A stretch of DNA of 64,000 nt from Bacillota bacterium (lineage in GTDB: Bacteria; Bacillota; Clostridia; Oscillospirales; Ruminococcaceae): contig JAEWWT010000010.1 in NCBI GenBank assembly GCA_023396225.1, positions 62,001 through 126,000 on the forward strand, in the 5' to 3' direction. Positions within the stretch are counted from its first letter, which is position 1, and every line of letters starts with the position of its first letter. The notes beneath the pieces are model-generated. The model was not told the DNA's origin, made no database searches, and saw only the letters and a program-made list of their open reading frames with translations. The position numbers and the translations under genes are program-made. Shown piece by piece: positions 34,325 through 43,659 of this stretch.

Positions 34325-34996
34325 TTAGTCGGTAATTCTGCTTACAATTTTTATTCCGCAGTCAGCCATCATTTTAATAGCAGCAATATTCATGAAATCA
34401 CTGTTGTGGTTTTCAGCGTTATATGTTTCAACGCAATTAAGCGGAACAATTATATCTACATTTTTATTAGCTGCAATAAACCATGTTTTTAATGTCAGGC
34501 AAAGCTGCATTACGCATATATCGGTACAGTCACCTGTAACAATATAAGTATTTGTCTGAGGATTAGTAACAAGACATTCCTGAAATTCCTTTGCGTGGAA
34601 TCCATTTGTTGAATTTTTGCAAAGCTTGATGTAACCACCCGCTTTCTTGACCTCGTCAACAAGTTCAGCTTCGCTTGTTTTTTCAAGGCAGTGAGGAGGA
34701 AAAGATTTGAACTCCGCACAATTATCATGGTGGCAGTCAGCAAAAGCAACAATCGGAATTTCCTTGCAATTGCATTTATCCATCAATGAAGTAATATGAG
34801 GAATAATTGAAGCAATCTGGGGTGAAGCCATTGCTCCCTCACGAATAAATCCGTTTACAACATCAACAACAATAAGTGCCGTGTTTTCAGGACTTAACGA
34901 TGAAAAACTCATTTCTTCATAGCCTGATACCTGTTCTATCAGACTTTTCAGAAACGTTGTGCAGCTGTCAAAAGTTTTTTCAGTTAACTCTCTCAT
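34325..34996 (-). CDS. pncA: Nicotinamidase-like cysteine hydrolase
   Basis: A ~223-residue isochorismatase-fold hydrolase deamidating nicotinamide to nicotinate. The catalytic aspartate is in ALIVVDVVNGF, the metal-binding DCHHD replaces the usual DWH, the lysine is in KLCKNSTNGF, and the nucleophilic cysteine is in TGDCTDICVMQ. The operon with pncB supports the nicotinamidase assignment over other isochorismatase-fold activities. ATG 34996 has GAGG 5 nt upstream; the frame upstream of it reaches into repeat R1 and is not coding. Confidence 0.87.
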   Translation of the reverse strand: MRELTEKTFDSCTTFLKSLIEQVSGYEEMSFSSLSPENTALIVVDVVNGFIREGAMASPQIASIIPHITSLMDKCNCKEIPIVAFADCHHDNCAEFKSFPPHCLEKTSEAELVDEVKKAGGYIKLCKNSTNGFHAKEFQECLVTNPQTNTYIVTGDCTDICVMQLCLTLKTWFIAANKNVDIIVPLNCVETYNAENHNSDFMNIAAIKMMADCGIKIVSRITD

Positions 34997-35047
34997 GTTG
35001 GCCTCATTTCTCCGCAGATTGGGCGGCAAAAGTTTTTGTACTACTAA

Positions 35048-35157
35048 GGAAATACCACACAATACGTTTCTGTCGATTTTCAAAATAGACTCAGTTACAT
35101 ATTTTCGCTGTTTCTCAAATCAGCGAAACGTAGCCTAAGGCTTTGTGAGGTATTGCC
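35048..35157 (+). repeat. Interspersed foldable repeat R1, copy 3
   Basis: About 110 bp: TACCACACAA/TTGTGAGGTA ends, inner TACGTTTC/GAAACGTA and AGCC-TAA-GGCT. It lies between the divergent pncA and CapA genes; an open frame crosses it but is not coding. Confidence 0.9.
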
Positions 35158-35312
35158 CTAAATATCTTGTTTTAAAATATCTATGTATTTTAATTATTAT
35201 TAGTATATAATAATTAGATGCAGCAATCAAGGAATAAAATGCACTATTTTATTGATTTTTTTTAGTAATTTATTTATAATATAATTTATAAAGTATTTTA
35301 GGAGGATTATTG

Positions 35313-36518
35313 ATGAGGAATATAATAAAAAAGCTGCCTTGTTTTATTATAACTTTGCTGCTTTTGTGCAGTTGCCAGAATGTAAATCATACATTTGAAA
35401 CAGCAGCAACTGTATCGGAGCAGACAACAACTGTTGCAACAGAAGAAACAACGGCGGCAACAACTGAACATATTCCACAGTATGCGGAAATCAGTTTTTC
35501 ATGTACAGGTGATAATCTTGTTCATTCAAGTATATATAAACAGGCGAATGCAAGGGCAGGATATGACGGATATGACTTTGAATATGCATATAAAAACGTG
35601 GTTGATCTGATTAAACCTGCTGACATAGCTGTTATCAATCAGGAAACTCTTATCTGCGGTGACGGATATGAGCCGTCAACATATCCTCGTTTTAACAGCC
35701 CTGAAGAGCTTGGGGATTATATGATAGATATAGGTTTTGATGTTTTCACGATTGCAAATAACCATACTCTTGACAAGGATGAGGATGGTCTTAAAGCATG
35801 CCTTGACTATTGGGATGAGCATAATGATGTTGTTGTTGCAGGAGCATACAGAAACAAGCAGGATAAGCAGAGAACTCGCACAAAGACCGTTGAAGGCGTC
35901 AAATTTTCTTTCCTTGCATATACTGAATTTCTGAATGGGCTTTCACTTCCAAAAGATTCGGATATGATTATCGGTAACTCAAATGATGTTGACGGAATGA
36001 TAAATGATATCAAGAGAGCAAAAATGGTTTCAGATGTCTGCGTGGTGTCACTTCACTGGGGAGTTGAAAATTCTGATGTGATTTCTGATTTTCAACGTGA
36101 AACTGCAAAGAAACTTGCTGATGCAGGTGCAGATATTATTATCGGAAATCATCCTCATGTTCTCAGAGACATAGAGGTTATCAAGGCATCAGATGGGCGT
36201 GAAACTCTTTGTGCATATTCGCTTGGTAATTTAATATCTGCTCAAAGTGTCGGCCAGAATCTTATCGGAGGAGTTTTACAGTTCAATGTTGTTGTCAATC
36301 TTGATGATATGTCATATGAATTGAAAGATATCAAGCTGGTTCCTATTGTAACACATTATGATTATAGCTATGCAAACGTAAGAATATATAAACTTTCCGA
36401 TTACACAAAGAAACTTGCAGATTCGCATGGAGTAAAAGCATACAGTAAATTCAGTTATGATTACATATATGATGTGCTTGAGAAAAATATCAGCGAGGAA
36501 TTTCTTGAAGAAGAATAA
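35313..36518 (+). CDS. CapA-family lipoprotein (metallophosphatase fold)
   Basis: A ~401-residue lipoprotein. The N-terminal hydrophobic stretch ends in LLCSCQN with a lipobox-like cysteine at ~21. A Thr-rich linker (TTTVATEETTAATTEH) leads to the CapA/PgsA metallophosphoesterase-like domain. That domain shows FSCTGDNLVHSS, INQETLICG, FTIANNHTLD, VSLHWGVE and IIIGNHPHVL, giving the conserved metal-ligand residues. The family is named for poly-gamma-glutamate capsule synthesis, but most clostridial members stand alone, as here, and their role is unclear. AGGAGG lies 7 nt before ATG 35313. Confidence 0.9.
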   Translation: MRNIIKKLPCFIITLLLLCSCQNVNHTFETAATVSEQTTTVATEETTAATTEHIPQYAEISFSCTGDNLVHSSIYKQANARAGYDGYDFEYAYKNVVDLIKPADIAVINQETLICGDGYEPSTYPRFNSPEELGDYMIDIGFDVFTIANNHTLDKDEDGLKACLDYWDEHNDVVVAGAYRNKQDKQRTRTKTVEGVKFSFLAYTEFLNGLSLPKDSDMIIGNSNDVDGMINDIKRAKMVSDVCVVSLHWGVENSDVISDFQRETAKKLADAGADIIIGNHPHVLRDIEVIKASDGRETLCAYSLGNLISAQSVGQNLIGGVLQFNVVVNLDDMSYELKDIKLVPIVTHYDYSYANVRIYKLSDYTKKLADSHGVKAYSKFSYDYIYDVLEKNISEEFLEEE

Positions 36519-36551
36519 AAATAAGAGATTAAGTTTATATTAAGAAATCTC

Positions 36552-36580
36552 TTGACAATCCATAAGTTTTGTGGTAATTT
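36552..36580 (+). promoter_or_regulatory. Promoter of the iorAB-paaK operon
   Basis: TTGACA (36552-36557), a 17-nt spacer and TAATTT (36575-36580), just ahead of the T-box leader. Confidence 0.7.
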
Positions 36581-36603
36581 AAAATTATATTTAAACCTAT
36601 GAT

Positions 36604-36909
36604 GTGGAGATAAAACTATACAACAATTTTGTTGGCTGATACTGTCAGTTCAGCGCCGGACAGAGAGCGGAATGTTGCTGAAATTTCCGTCGGAGATGCG
36701 GTATAGTAAATGGACCACAGAGGGCAAGGGGAAAAGTCGGAGTTGCAGAGTTTTGCTTCATCCGTACTCAGTATCTCAGACGTATGTCGGCGTTAACGGC
36801 AGAGAATGTATTTGCATTTTCGTATGAGTGAGTCGTTTTTACGGCTAATTAAGGTGGTACCGCAGATTTGAATTCAATCTGTCCTTATTATATTAAGGGC
36901 AGATTTTTT
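36604..36909 (+). promoter_or_regulatory. T-box riboswitch, tryptophan (UGG) specifier
   Basis: Stem I base pairs GTGG (36604-36607)/CCAC (36715-36718) and ACTATAC (36615-36621)/GTATAGT (36701-36707). The internal loop between them is the specifier loop. Its 3' side reads AAA-TGG-A (36708-36714), so UGG at 36711-36713 is the specifier. The AGAGAG motif and the GTTGCTGAAA apical element lie at 36662-36683. The T-box sequence AGGTGGTACCGCAG is at 36852-36865. The terminator is a 12-bp stem (36876-36887 with 36894-36905) and a T run to 36909. Uncharged tRNA-Trp should allow read-through. Confidence 0.92.
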
Positions 36910-36949
36910 GTTTTCTGCAAAAATATTCATTATACACAGTACAATGAGG

Positions 36950-36986
36950 GGAGGAAATGCTCTCTTATGGGAGCAGAAATATAATA
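36950..36986 (+). promoter_or_regulatory. SD-hairpin-start leader of iorA
   Basis: The SD GGGGAGG ends at 36954. Stem TGCTCTC (36958-36964)/GGGAGCA (36969-36975), loop TTAT, then 11 nt to ATG 36987. ATG 36957 lies 2 nt from the SD and at the base of the hairpin, so it is a poor start. Confidence 0.55.
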
Positions 36987-38771
36987 ATGAAAGAAATAAT
37001 GCTTGGAAATAATGCTATTGCCTGCGGAGCAATTGCGGCCGGTGTAAAGCTTGTAAGTGGTTATCCTGGAACTCCGTCAACCGAGGTTCTCCAGACGGTT
37101 GCACAGAGAAACAAGGATGGAAAAATTCATGTTGAGTGGTCAACAAATGAAAAGGCAGCAATGGAGGTAGCAGCTGGTGCTGCTTATTCAGGCGCAAGGG
37201 CAATGGTTACTATGAAACAAGTTGGACTTAACGTTGCTTCTGATCCGCTCATGTGCCTTGCATATATAGGCGTAAAGGCTGGTATGGTTATTCTTGTTGC
37301 TGATGATCCGGGACCTATATCTTCTCAGACAGAGCAGGATACAAGACATTTCGGCGAATATTCAAATATTCCTGTTCTTGATCCGTCATCACCTGAAGAA
37401 GCTTACGAAATGACAAAGTATGCTTTTGAACTTTCAGAAAGAATAGGAAAGCCTGTTATTCTTCGTCCGACTACAAAAGTCTGTCACGCAAGCGGTACAA
37501 TTGAGCTTGATGAAAAGAATTATGAATATGAAGTATGCGGATTTGAAAAAGATCCTAAGTGGGTTATTTTCCCGCCGCTTTCATATAAAAGACATATTGA
37601 GTTCGGAACGATTAAGAAAGAACTTTCAAAGGAATTTGATACTATCAGTTTTAATATGATTGAGGGTTCAGGCAAGACTGGTATTGCCGCTGGCGGAGTT
37701 ACATACGCAATCTTAAAGGATGTTATAAAAACACTTGGCGTTGAAGATAAAGTATCTCTTCTCAAAATTGGCGCAGTATTCCCAGCACCGAACGGACTTT
37801 ATGAAAAGTTCCTTTCACAGACAGAAAAAATTCTTGTTCTTGAAGAACTTGATCCTGTTATTGAAAAGCAGATTTTTGCGTGCATGGCTCATTGCAAGAT
37901 ATATGTTCCTGTTTCAGGAAAGCTTGACGGAACAATCAGTCCTGCCGGCGAACTTAAATTTGACGGCGTTCTTTCATATGTAAAAAAGTATCTTGATATT
38001 GCTGATGAAAAGATAGAACCTGTAAAGCCAATGGAGCTTCCGGCTCGTCCTCCTGTATTATGTGCAGGCTGTCCTCACAGAGCAAGCTTTTATGCAGTAA
38101 AGAAAGCAATGAAGGGCAAAAAAGCAGTTTTCTGCGGAGATATCGGCTGCTATACTCTCGGTAACGCAAAGCCTCTTGATATGGTTGATACATGTCTTTG
38201 CATGGGCGCAGGTGTTACAATTGCACAGGGTATCAGCAGAATGAACAAGGATACAAAGTCATTTGCATTTATCGGAGACAGCACATTCTTTGCAAGCGGT
38301 ATGACTGGTCTTGCAAATGCAGTTTACAACAAATCTGATGTAAATATAATTATTCTTGATAACTCAACAACAGCAATGACAGGACATCAGCCTCACCCTG
38401 GTATAGGTAAGACTATGATGCAGACAGAGTCACAGAAGATAAACATTGCCGCAGTTGCAAAAGCATTGAATGTCGGTTTTGTTGAAACAGTAAATCCATA
38501 TGAACTTGACAAGGCAGTTGAAACTGTCAAGGCAGCAGCAGATTATAAGGGAGTAAGTGTAATAATTTTTGAGGCTCCTTGTATTGCAATTACAAAGCCA
38601 GCAGGGTTATATACAGTTGACGGCTGTATTGGATGTTTGCATTGTATAAAGGAAATCGGCTGTCCCGCAATGTTTGTTGAGGACGGCAAAGTAAAGATAA
38701 ACGATACGCTTTGCTTTGGCTGCGGACTTTGTGAAAATCTTTGTCCGACAAAGAAAATCAGAAAGGGATAA
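36987..38771 (+). CDS. iorA: Indolepyruvate:ferredoxin oxidoreductase, alpha subunit
   Basis: A 594-residue thiamine-diphosphate enzyme subunit. The pyrimidine-binding domain comes first (IACGAIAAGVKLVSGYPGTPSTEV). The ThDP motif GDIGCYTLG...FAFIGDSTFFASG is near 385-450. Two C-terminal 4Fe-4S clusters follow, from CIGCLHCIKEIGCP and CFGCGLCENLCP. With IorB it interconverts aryl pyruvates and aryl-acetyl-CoA plus CO2 using ferredoxin. The Trp T-box and adjacent CoA ligase suggest the reductive carboxylation direction (indoleacetate to indolepyruvate to Trp), which is inference. Confidence 0.95.
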   Translation: MKEIMLGNNAIACGAIAAGVKLVSGYPGTPSTEVLQTVAQRNKDGKIHVEWSTNEKAAMEVAAGAAYSGARAMVTMKQVGLNVASDPLMCLAYIGVKAGMVILVADDPGPISSQTEQDTRHFGEYSNIPVLDPSSPEEAYEMTKYAFELSERIGKPVILRPTTKVCHASGTIELDEKNYEYEVCGFEKDPKWVIFPPLSYKRHIEFGTIKKELSKEFDTISFNMIEGSGKTGIAAGGVTYAILKDVIKTLGVEDKVSLLKIGAVFPAPNGLYEKFLSQTEKILVLEELDPVIEKQIFACMAHCKIYVPVSGKLDGTISPAGELKFDGVLSYVKKYLDIADEKIEPVKPMELPARPPVLCAGCPHRASFYAVKKAMKGKKAVFCGDIGCYTLGNAKPLDMVDTCLCMGAGVTIAQGISRMNKDTKSFAFIGDSTFFASGMTGLANAVYNKSDVNIIILDNSTTAMTGHQPHPGIGKTMMQTESQKINIAAVAKALNVGFVETVNPYELDKAVETVKAAADYKGVSVIIFEAPCIAITKPAGLYTVDGCIGCLHCIKEIGCPAMFVEDGKVKINDTLCFGCGLCENLCPTKKIRKG

Positions 38772-38778
38772 AATTATT

Positions 38779-39363
38779 ATGGATATATTAATTTCCGGAG
38801 TAGGCGGACAGGGAACAATACTTACATCAAAAATACTTGCAGAAAGTGCAGTAATCAACGGTTCAAAAGCCGCAAGAACAGGAGAAACAATCGGTATGAG
38901 CCAGCGTGGAGGCTGTGTTGTCAGCCATGTCAGAACTGAAAATACATACTCACCATATATTCCAATGGGTTCAGCTGATCTTCTTCTTAGCTTTGAACTT
39001 TGCGAGGGCGCAAGAAATATCCCTCAGATTAAAAAAGATGCGCCAGCAATTATAAATACCGCACAGGTAAACCCGATTATAGTTGCTCTTGGTCAGGCTG
39101 ATTACAATACAGAAGAAATGAAAAACTATATTTCTGCACACAGCAAGGCTTATTTTATAAATGCCAATGATATTGCAATAAAATGCGGCTCAGTTAAGGC
39201 TGTAAATGTTGTTCTTGTTGGTGCGGCATATGGTCTTGGACTTTTAAATATGAGCAAAGAATCAATTATTAAGGCAATTGAAAAGCTTGTAAAACCTAAA
39301 TTCCTTGAAATGAATATGAAGGCTTTTGAAAGCGGAATAACAGCCGCTGAAGCCTTGAAGTAA
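38779..39363 (+). CDS. iorB: Indolepyruvate:ferredoxin oxidoreductase, beta subunit
   Basis: A 194-residue gamma-type domain subunit of 2-oxoacid:ferredoxin oxidoreductases: ISGVGGQGTILTSKILAESA, then GETIGMSQRGGCVVSHVR, the usual CoA-contacting region. It starts 7 bp after iorA with an SD (AGAAAGGG) inside the iorA end, so subunits are coupled. It has no iron-sulfur motif of its own, as expected. Confidence 0.95.
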   Translation: MDILISGVGGQGTILTSKILAESAVINGSKAARTGETIGMSQRGGCVVSHVRTENTYSPYIPMGSADLLLSFELCEGARNIPQIKKDAPAIINTAQVNPIIVALGQADYNTEEMKNYISAHSKAYFINANDIAIKCGSVKAVNVVLVGAAYGLGLLNMSKESIIKAIEKLVKPKFLEMNMKAFESGITAAEALK

Positions 39364-39396
39364 GTACAAAACATCAAGAAAGGATTAGTTATAATT

Positions 39397-40620
39397 ATGA
39401 CACAGTTTAATGATGTAATCAAAGCACTGAACTATGCCGCAGAAAACAGCCCTTTTTATAAGGATATGTTCAAGGATTGCGATATTAAAAACGTTAAAAC
39501 AGTTGAGGATTTTCAGAAGCTGCCTTTCTCTGATAAGTATGATTTAAGACGAGCTTATCCTCTTGGAATTCAGGCTGTACCTGATGCTGAGGTAGTAAGA
39601 ATTCACTCATCATCCGGAACAACAGGCAAGCCTATTATTATCCCTTACACAAAGCAGGATGTTGAAGATTGGGCAATAATGTTTGCAAGATGCTATCAGA
39701 CAGCGGGAATCACAAACCTTGACAGAATCCAGATTACTCCTGGCTATGGTCTGTGGACAGCAGGAATAGGTTTTCAGGCAGGCTGTGAAAAGCTTGGGGC
39801 TATGGCTGTTCCTGTAGGTCCTGGAAACACAGAAAAACAGCTTGAATTAATGGTTGACTTACAAAGTACAGTTTTTTGCGCAACATCTTCCTATGCTCTT
39901 CTCATTGCCGAAGAGGTTAAGAAAAGAGATCTTAAGGATAAGATTAATCTCAAAAAGGGTATCATCGGTTCTGAACGCTGGGGCGACCTTATGAGAAAGA
40001 GAATTGCCGATGAACTTGAAATCGAACTGTTTGACATTTACGGTCTTACTGAAATATATGGACCTGGAATCGCACTCGATTGCCCTGCACATGAGGGTAT
40101 GCATTACTGGGATGATTTCCTCTACTTTGAAATAATTGATCCTGCAACAGGTGAGGTTCTTCCTGAGGGTGAAACAGGAGAGCTTGTTATTACAACACTC
40201 AAAAAGCAGGGTGCTCCTCTTATCCGTTACCGTACACATGACCTTACAAGAATTATAAAGGGCAAGTGCAGCTGTGGAAGTGAGTATCCTAGAATTGACA
40301 GAATTCTTGGCAGAACTGATGATATGATTAAGGTCAAGGGAGTAAATATCTACCCTGGTCAGATTGAAAACACCCTTACAAAAGTAAAGGGGGTATCAAG
40401 TGAATATCAAATTGTCATCAAGCATATTGATGGAAAGGATAAGATGACTCTTAAAGTTGAAGTTCCAGCCGAATCTGATAAGCTGCTTACCTCTGCAAGA
40501 GTTATGGATACATTCAAGAAGCTTATTGGTATTAAGATTGTCTGTGAATGTGTGGATATGGGTGCTCTTCCTCGTTCTGAAAAGAAATCAAAGAGAGTTT
40601 TTGACTACAGACAGGATTAA
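39397..40620 (+). CDS. paaK: Aryl-acetate (phenylacetate-type) CoA ligase
   Basis: A 407-residue adenylate-forming ligase. The P-loop-like motif is VRIHSSSGTTGKP (~70-82), with IYGLTEIYGPG (~218) and YRTHDLTRI (~274) completing the ATP/AMP site. The hinge and C-terminal block is GRTDDMIKVKGVNIYP. It is ~20 residues shorter than typical proteobacterial PaaK, as in archaeal and clostridial IOR-linked ligases. Placed with iorAB under a Trp T-box, it probably activates indoleacetate and perhaps phenylacetate. SD AGAAAGGA follows an ACAAAACATCA tract also seen in the GH18 and AraC leaders. Confidence 0.93.
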   Translation: MTQFNDVIKALNYAAENSPFYKDMFKDCDIKNVKTVEDFQKLPFSDKYDLRRAYPLGIQAVPDAEVVRIHSSSGTTGKPIIIPYTKQDVEDWAIMFARCYQTAGITNLDRIQITPGYGLWTAGIGFQAGCEKLGAMAVPVGPGNTEKQLELMVDLQSTVFCATSSYALLIAEEVKKRDLKDKINLKKGIIGSERWGDLMRKRIADELEIELFDIYGLTEIYGPGIALDCPAHEGMHYWDDFLYFEIIDPATGEVLPEGETGELVITTLKKQGAPLIRYRTHDLTRIIKGKCSCGSEYPRIDRILGRTDDMIKVKGVNIYPGQIENTLTKVKGVSSEYQIVIKHIDGKDKMTLKVEVPAESDKLLTSARVMDTFKKLIGIKIVCECVDMGALPRSEKKSKRVFDYRQD

Positions 40621-40719
40621 TATATTAATTTAATACTTTATGTATTTATTTGAAATTAAAAAAGATTACTTAAATTAGTTGTAGTAACATAATTATAAAA
40701 ATAGGAGGAGAACTCTAGA

Positions 40720-41226
40720 ATGAAAGCTATTGTATATGAATCCAATGCAGGACACACAAAAGCCTATGCAGAGATGTTAGGGAAAAAGCTTAATCTCCCG
40801 GTTTACAGCTTAAAAGAAAGCAAGTCGGTTGAAAATAAGGCAGATATAATTTACATGGGATGGCTTATGGGCGGAACGGTAAGCGGTCTTAAAAAGGCGG
40901 CAGAGAAGTTTAATGTAAAGGCTGTCAGCATGACAGGAATGGCTGCTGAAGAAGACTTGCAGAATGATGTTGAAAAAGTAAACTCCATGTATGGCATAGA
41001 TAAAAATTCTATATTTATTCTGAGAGGCGGATTTGAACTCAGTAAGCTAAAGGGTATATTCAAATTTATGATGGGTGCCATGTCAAAGAATGTCTGTAAG
41101 GATATTCAGAATAAAACAGAACGAACAGATAAGGATAACCAGACCTACGAGATGTTTACAAAGGGAATGAATCTTGTGGATGAGAAAAACCTTGATAAGA
41201 TTGTTGAATGGTACAGCAAAATATAA
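40720..41226 (+). CDS. Flavodoxin-like domain protein
   Basis: A 168-residue protein with a flavodoxin-like fold: KAIVYESNAGHTKAYAEML gives the FMN phosphate loop (SNAGHT), followed by ADIIYMGWLMGG and FILRGGFELSKLKG. Probably a cytosolic FMN electron carrier or a small flavodoxin oxidase. AGGAGG lies ~9 nt before the ATG. It follows paaK by 99 bp with no terminator seen between them, so it may be the fourth gene of the T-box operon, but it could also have its own promoter. Confidence 0.78.
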   Translation: MKAIVYESNAGHTKAYAEMLGKKLNLPVYSLKESKSVENKADIIYMGWLMGGTVSGLKKAAEKFNVKAVSMTGMAAEEDLQNDVEKVNSMYGIDKNSIFILRGGFELSKLKGIFKFMMGAMSKNVCKDIQNKTERTDKDNQTYEMFTKGMNLVDEKNLDKIVEWYSKI

Positions 41227-41232
41227 TAATAG

Positions 41233-41262
41233 AAAATGCCTGTGATTTCTCACAGGCATTTT
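41233..41262. terminator. Bidirectional terminator
   Basis: A 13-bp stem AAAATGCCTGTGA/TCACAGGCATTTT with loop TTTC, between the convergent flavodoxin and GH9 genes. Confidence 0.9.
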
Positions 41263-41268
41263 TGTGTG

Positions 41269-43545
41269 TTATTTGCTTTGCATTGAATCCATTGCAACGA
41301 TAAGAGGTGAGTTCCAGTAAATTGTGATTTCATTTGTTGAGAATGACTGTGAGTTATCTGCATAGCATTTAGCAGGTGGCTTGCCATTCAGAACATTCTT
41401 TGCATATGGATCTTCAAGCTTGGAATCAGGACCGCCAACGAGCATACCAGGCATTGTTTTGCCTAAAGCTTCTGAAGGTCTGTGATGAGTATTGACCGGT
41501 GAAACTGTACCATATCCTGTTACATAGGAAATTGAAAGCGGGTTTCTTCCGAATAAGTAATGAACATGTTCTCTTGCTGTCTGTACATATTTATCATTTG
41601 CTTCAATTTTATTTGCAAGAACAAGCAGCATTGCGTTGTTTGCAACTGACATATTACTTCCCCAGCCATACTGTCCAGGTAAAAGTGAATTCATATATCC
41701 GTCAGATTTTGAATAGCTTACAACACCATTAGCCGCCTTTAAGAAACCTTCCTTGACTTTAGTATAAGAAGCATCACTTGCCAGCTGGTTATTAGGGGTA
41801 GTAAGGTATGCGAAGCATCCGTAGTAGCCAACTGCAGCCCATCCGAATCCTTCAGGTATGTATTTGGAAGCATTAATTTCCTTTACTGCAACATCTCTGT
41901 ACTTGCTGTCGCCCGTTAATTTATAAAGTTCAGCAGCTGCCCAGAAACGTTCATCTGCCTGCTTTGGATCATCATACTGTCCTGTAACAATATCTTTAGG
42001 GTTATGGAATCCGGTGTTGTTTTCATTAGCTTCAAGGTAAGCCCACGCTTTTTCTGCTGCTGATTTGCAAGTAGCTGCATATTCAGGGTTTGTCTTTGCA
42101 TAAATCCTTGAGCTCATTGCCATTACAGCTGCAAAATCTCCTGTTGCTGCAACAGAAATAGGTGCAACAATAAGTTCATCTGTTTCTTCCTGCGGCATAA
42201 CCATTGAAGGGAAGTTTGCGCATGTTACCTTGTGGTATACACCGCCTGTTTCAGCATCCTGCATTTTCAGCATCCAGTCAAGTTCATACTTTGCTTCGTC
42301 GAGAATATCAGGAACGCCGTTGCCGGACTCAGGAATGCCAGAATTATCACCGAATCTCTCAGGGTTAAGTTCATATGAAAGGAACAGGTCTGCAACAGTT
42401 TTTGCACCGGGAACTACATATCTTCCGTAGTCGCCTGCATCGTGCCAGCCGCCTGTTACATCAATTTTCTTGTCTGTTCCGTATATAACTGCCTCACTAG
42501 TATGGCATGCAGGATGAGCAAAATCTCCTGCCAAGTCAGCAGTAAGTTCGCATCCGCATCTCTGCAAGTAAAGCATTTTTACAACATCATTATAAGCACT
42601 ATCAAATACATCATCACCGATTTTAAACGTATATGATTTGACATCATTTGCTTTTATGTAATAATTTCCTGGTTCCTTAACATCGGAGAAATCACCGAAT
42701 GCATTATCTTCACCTGAAGAAGGATAATCCTTTGGTTCAGAAATCTTACCCTTGAAAACTGATTCTTCAGTATCAGCATTTATTACTTCAAATTCAGAAC
42801 CAAGAGCTGCTCCTCTGAAAACAGCCAGTTTTGCTTCTGTTGAAATATAACCGACCTGGTCAACGTTGACATCAGGTCCTGCTGGAGCTTCTTGAATCAA
42901 TTCAGCATTAGTGTCATCAACAAGCTTAAGAGAAATATTATCAAAATAAACCTGATGTGGGTCCATAGTTTCAACATCCCCCTGTAAGCCAAGATTAAAG
43001 GCAAGTCTTGGAGCTGGGTCAGTTTCTTCTTTCATTTCAAAATCAATAGTAACAGTCTGAACTTCTTCATTTATATCTATGTATTCCATAGTATAAGCAT
43101 GATAATCTCCGCCGTTAATCTGAATTCTGAACTGAATCTGTCTTGGAATCGTGGAAGAAACATCAAATTTCATCTGATACTTGCCGTTCTTGTAAAGTCT
43201 GAATCCATCCTGATAAATCTGAACAGCATGTTCAACAAAACCACATTTCTTTATATCCACTTTTAGTTTTCCATCTTCAACAGATGTTTCTGCATTTCCA
43301 CCCTGAAAAAACTGTGTCCATGGTAAAACATCACTAGTGTCAAAAGTTCCGTTCTTGAGAAGTTCATCTTCATCAACTTCTGCAACAGGTTCAACGGAAG
43401 TTTCCGTTTCAGAAGCACTAGTTTCAGAAACAGTTGTCTGGCTTTCAGCTGTGCTTTCATCACCATTATTTTCTGTTGAATTACACCCTGCCAAGGTCAG
43501 ACTAAATAATGATAATGACATTAGAAATGCCAATACTTTCTTCAT
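41269..43545 (-). CDS. Lipid-anchored GH9 cellulase with CBM4 and Ig-like domain
   Basis: A 758-residue endo-/exoglucanase. Lipoprotein signal with a textbook lipobox LAGC (Cys21), then a Ser/Thr/Glu-rich linker. A CBM4_9 cellulose-binding module follows (~60-205, from ELLKNGTFDTSDVLPW to YFDNISLKL). Next is the CelD-type N-terminal Ig-like domain (~215-300), then the GH9 (alpha/alpha)6 barrel. Catalytic residues: the aspartate pair in GGWHDAGDYGRY and the acid glutamate in STNEITIYWNSP; THHRPSE is also intact. No dockerin, so it is cell-surface anchored and not cellulosomal. Confidence 0.95.
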   Translation of the reverse strand: MKKVLAFLMSLSLFSLTLAGCNSTENNGDESTAESQTTVSETSASETETSVEPVAEVDEDELLKNGTFDTSDVLPWTQFFQGGNAETSVEDGKLKVDIKKCGFVEHAVQIYQDGFRLYKNGKYQMKFDVSSTIPRQIQFRIQINGGDYHAYTMEYIDINEEVQTVTIDFEMKEETDPAPRLAFNLGLQGDVETMDPHQVYFDNISLKLVDDTNAELIQEAPAGPDVNVDQVGYISTEAKLAVFRGAALGSEFEVINADTEESVFKGKISEPKDYPSSGEDNAFGDFSDVKEPGNYYIKANDVKSYTFKIGDDVFDSAYNDVVKMLYLQRCGCELTADLAGDFAHPACHTSEAVIYGTDKKIDVTGGWHDAGDYGRYVVPGAKTVADLFLSYELNPERFGDNSGIPESGNGVPDILDEAKYELDWMLKMQDAETGGVYHKVTCANFPSMVMPQEETDELIVAPISVAATGDFAAVMAMSSRIYAKTNPEYAATCKSAAEKAWAYLEANENNTGFHNPKDIVTGQYDDPKQADERFWAAAELYKLTGDSKYRDVAVKEINASKYIPEGFGWAAVGYYGCFAYLTTPNNQLASDASYTKVKEGFLKAANGVVSYSKSDGYMNSLLPGQYGWGSNMSVANNAMLLVLANKIEANDKYVQTAREHVHYLFGRNPLSISYVTGYGTVSPVNTHHRPSEALGKTMPGMLVGGPDSKLEDPYAKNVLNGKPPAKCYADNSQSFSTNEITIYWNSPLIVAMDSMQSK

Positions 43546-43579
43546 GATATCACCTTTTCCTTAAATATTATAATAGTAA

Positions 43580-43608
43580 ATATTACACTAATTATAAAAT
43601 TTTGTCAA
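43580..43608 (-). promoter_or_regulatory. Promoter of the GH9 gene
   Basis: On the minus strand, TTGACA (43603-43608), a 17-nt spacer and TAATAT (43580-43585). It lacks the AAACGTTT palindrome found at the GH94 and GH5 promoters. Confidence 0.7.
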
Positions 43609-43659
43609 CAAAAATATATACAACATCAATAATATTCTTCATTCTATATTTTCATTTTC

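Noticed and set aside
34997..35083. N-terminal extension of PncA
   Set aside because: It reads into repeat R1 and has no ribosome-binding site; ATG 34996 has GAGG at proper spacing.
36957..36986. Ten extra codons at the iorA start (ATG 36957)
   Set aside because: The ATG is only 2 nt after the SD and sits at the base of the SD-start hairpin; homologues begin near the MKEIMLGN segment.
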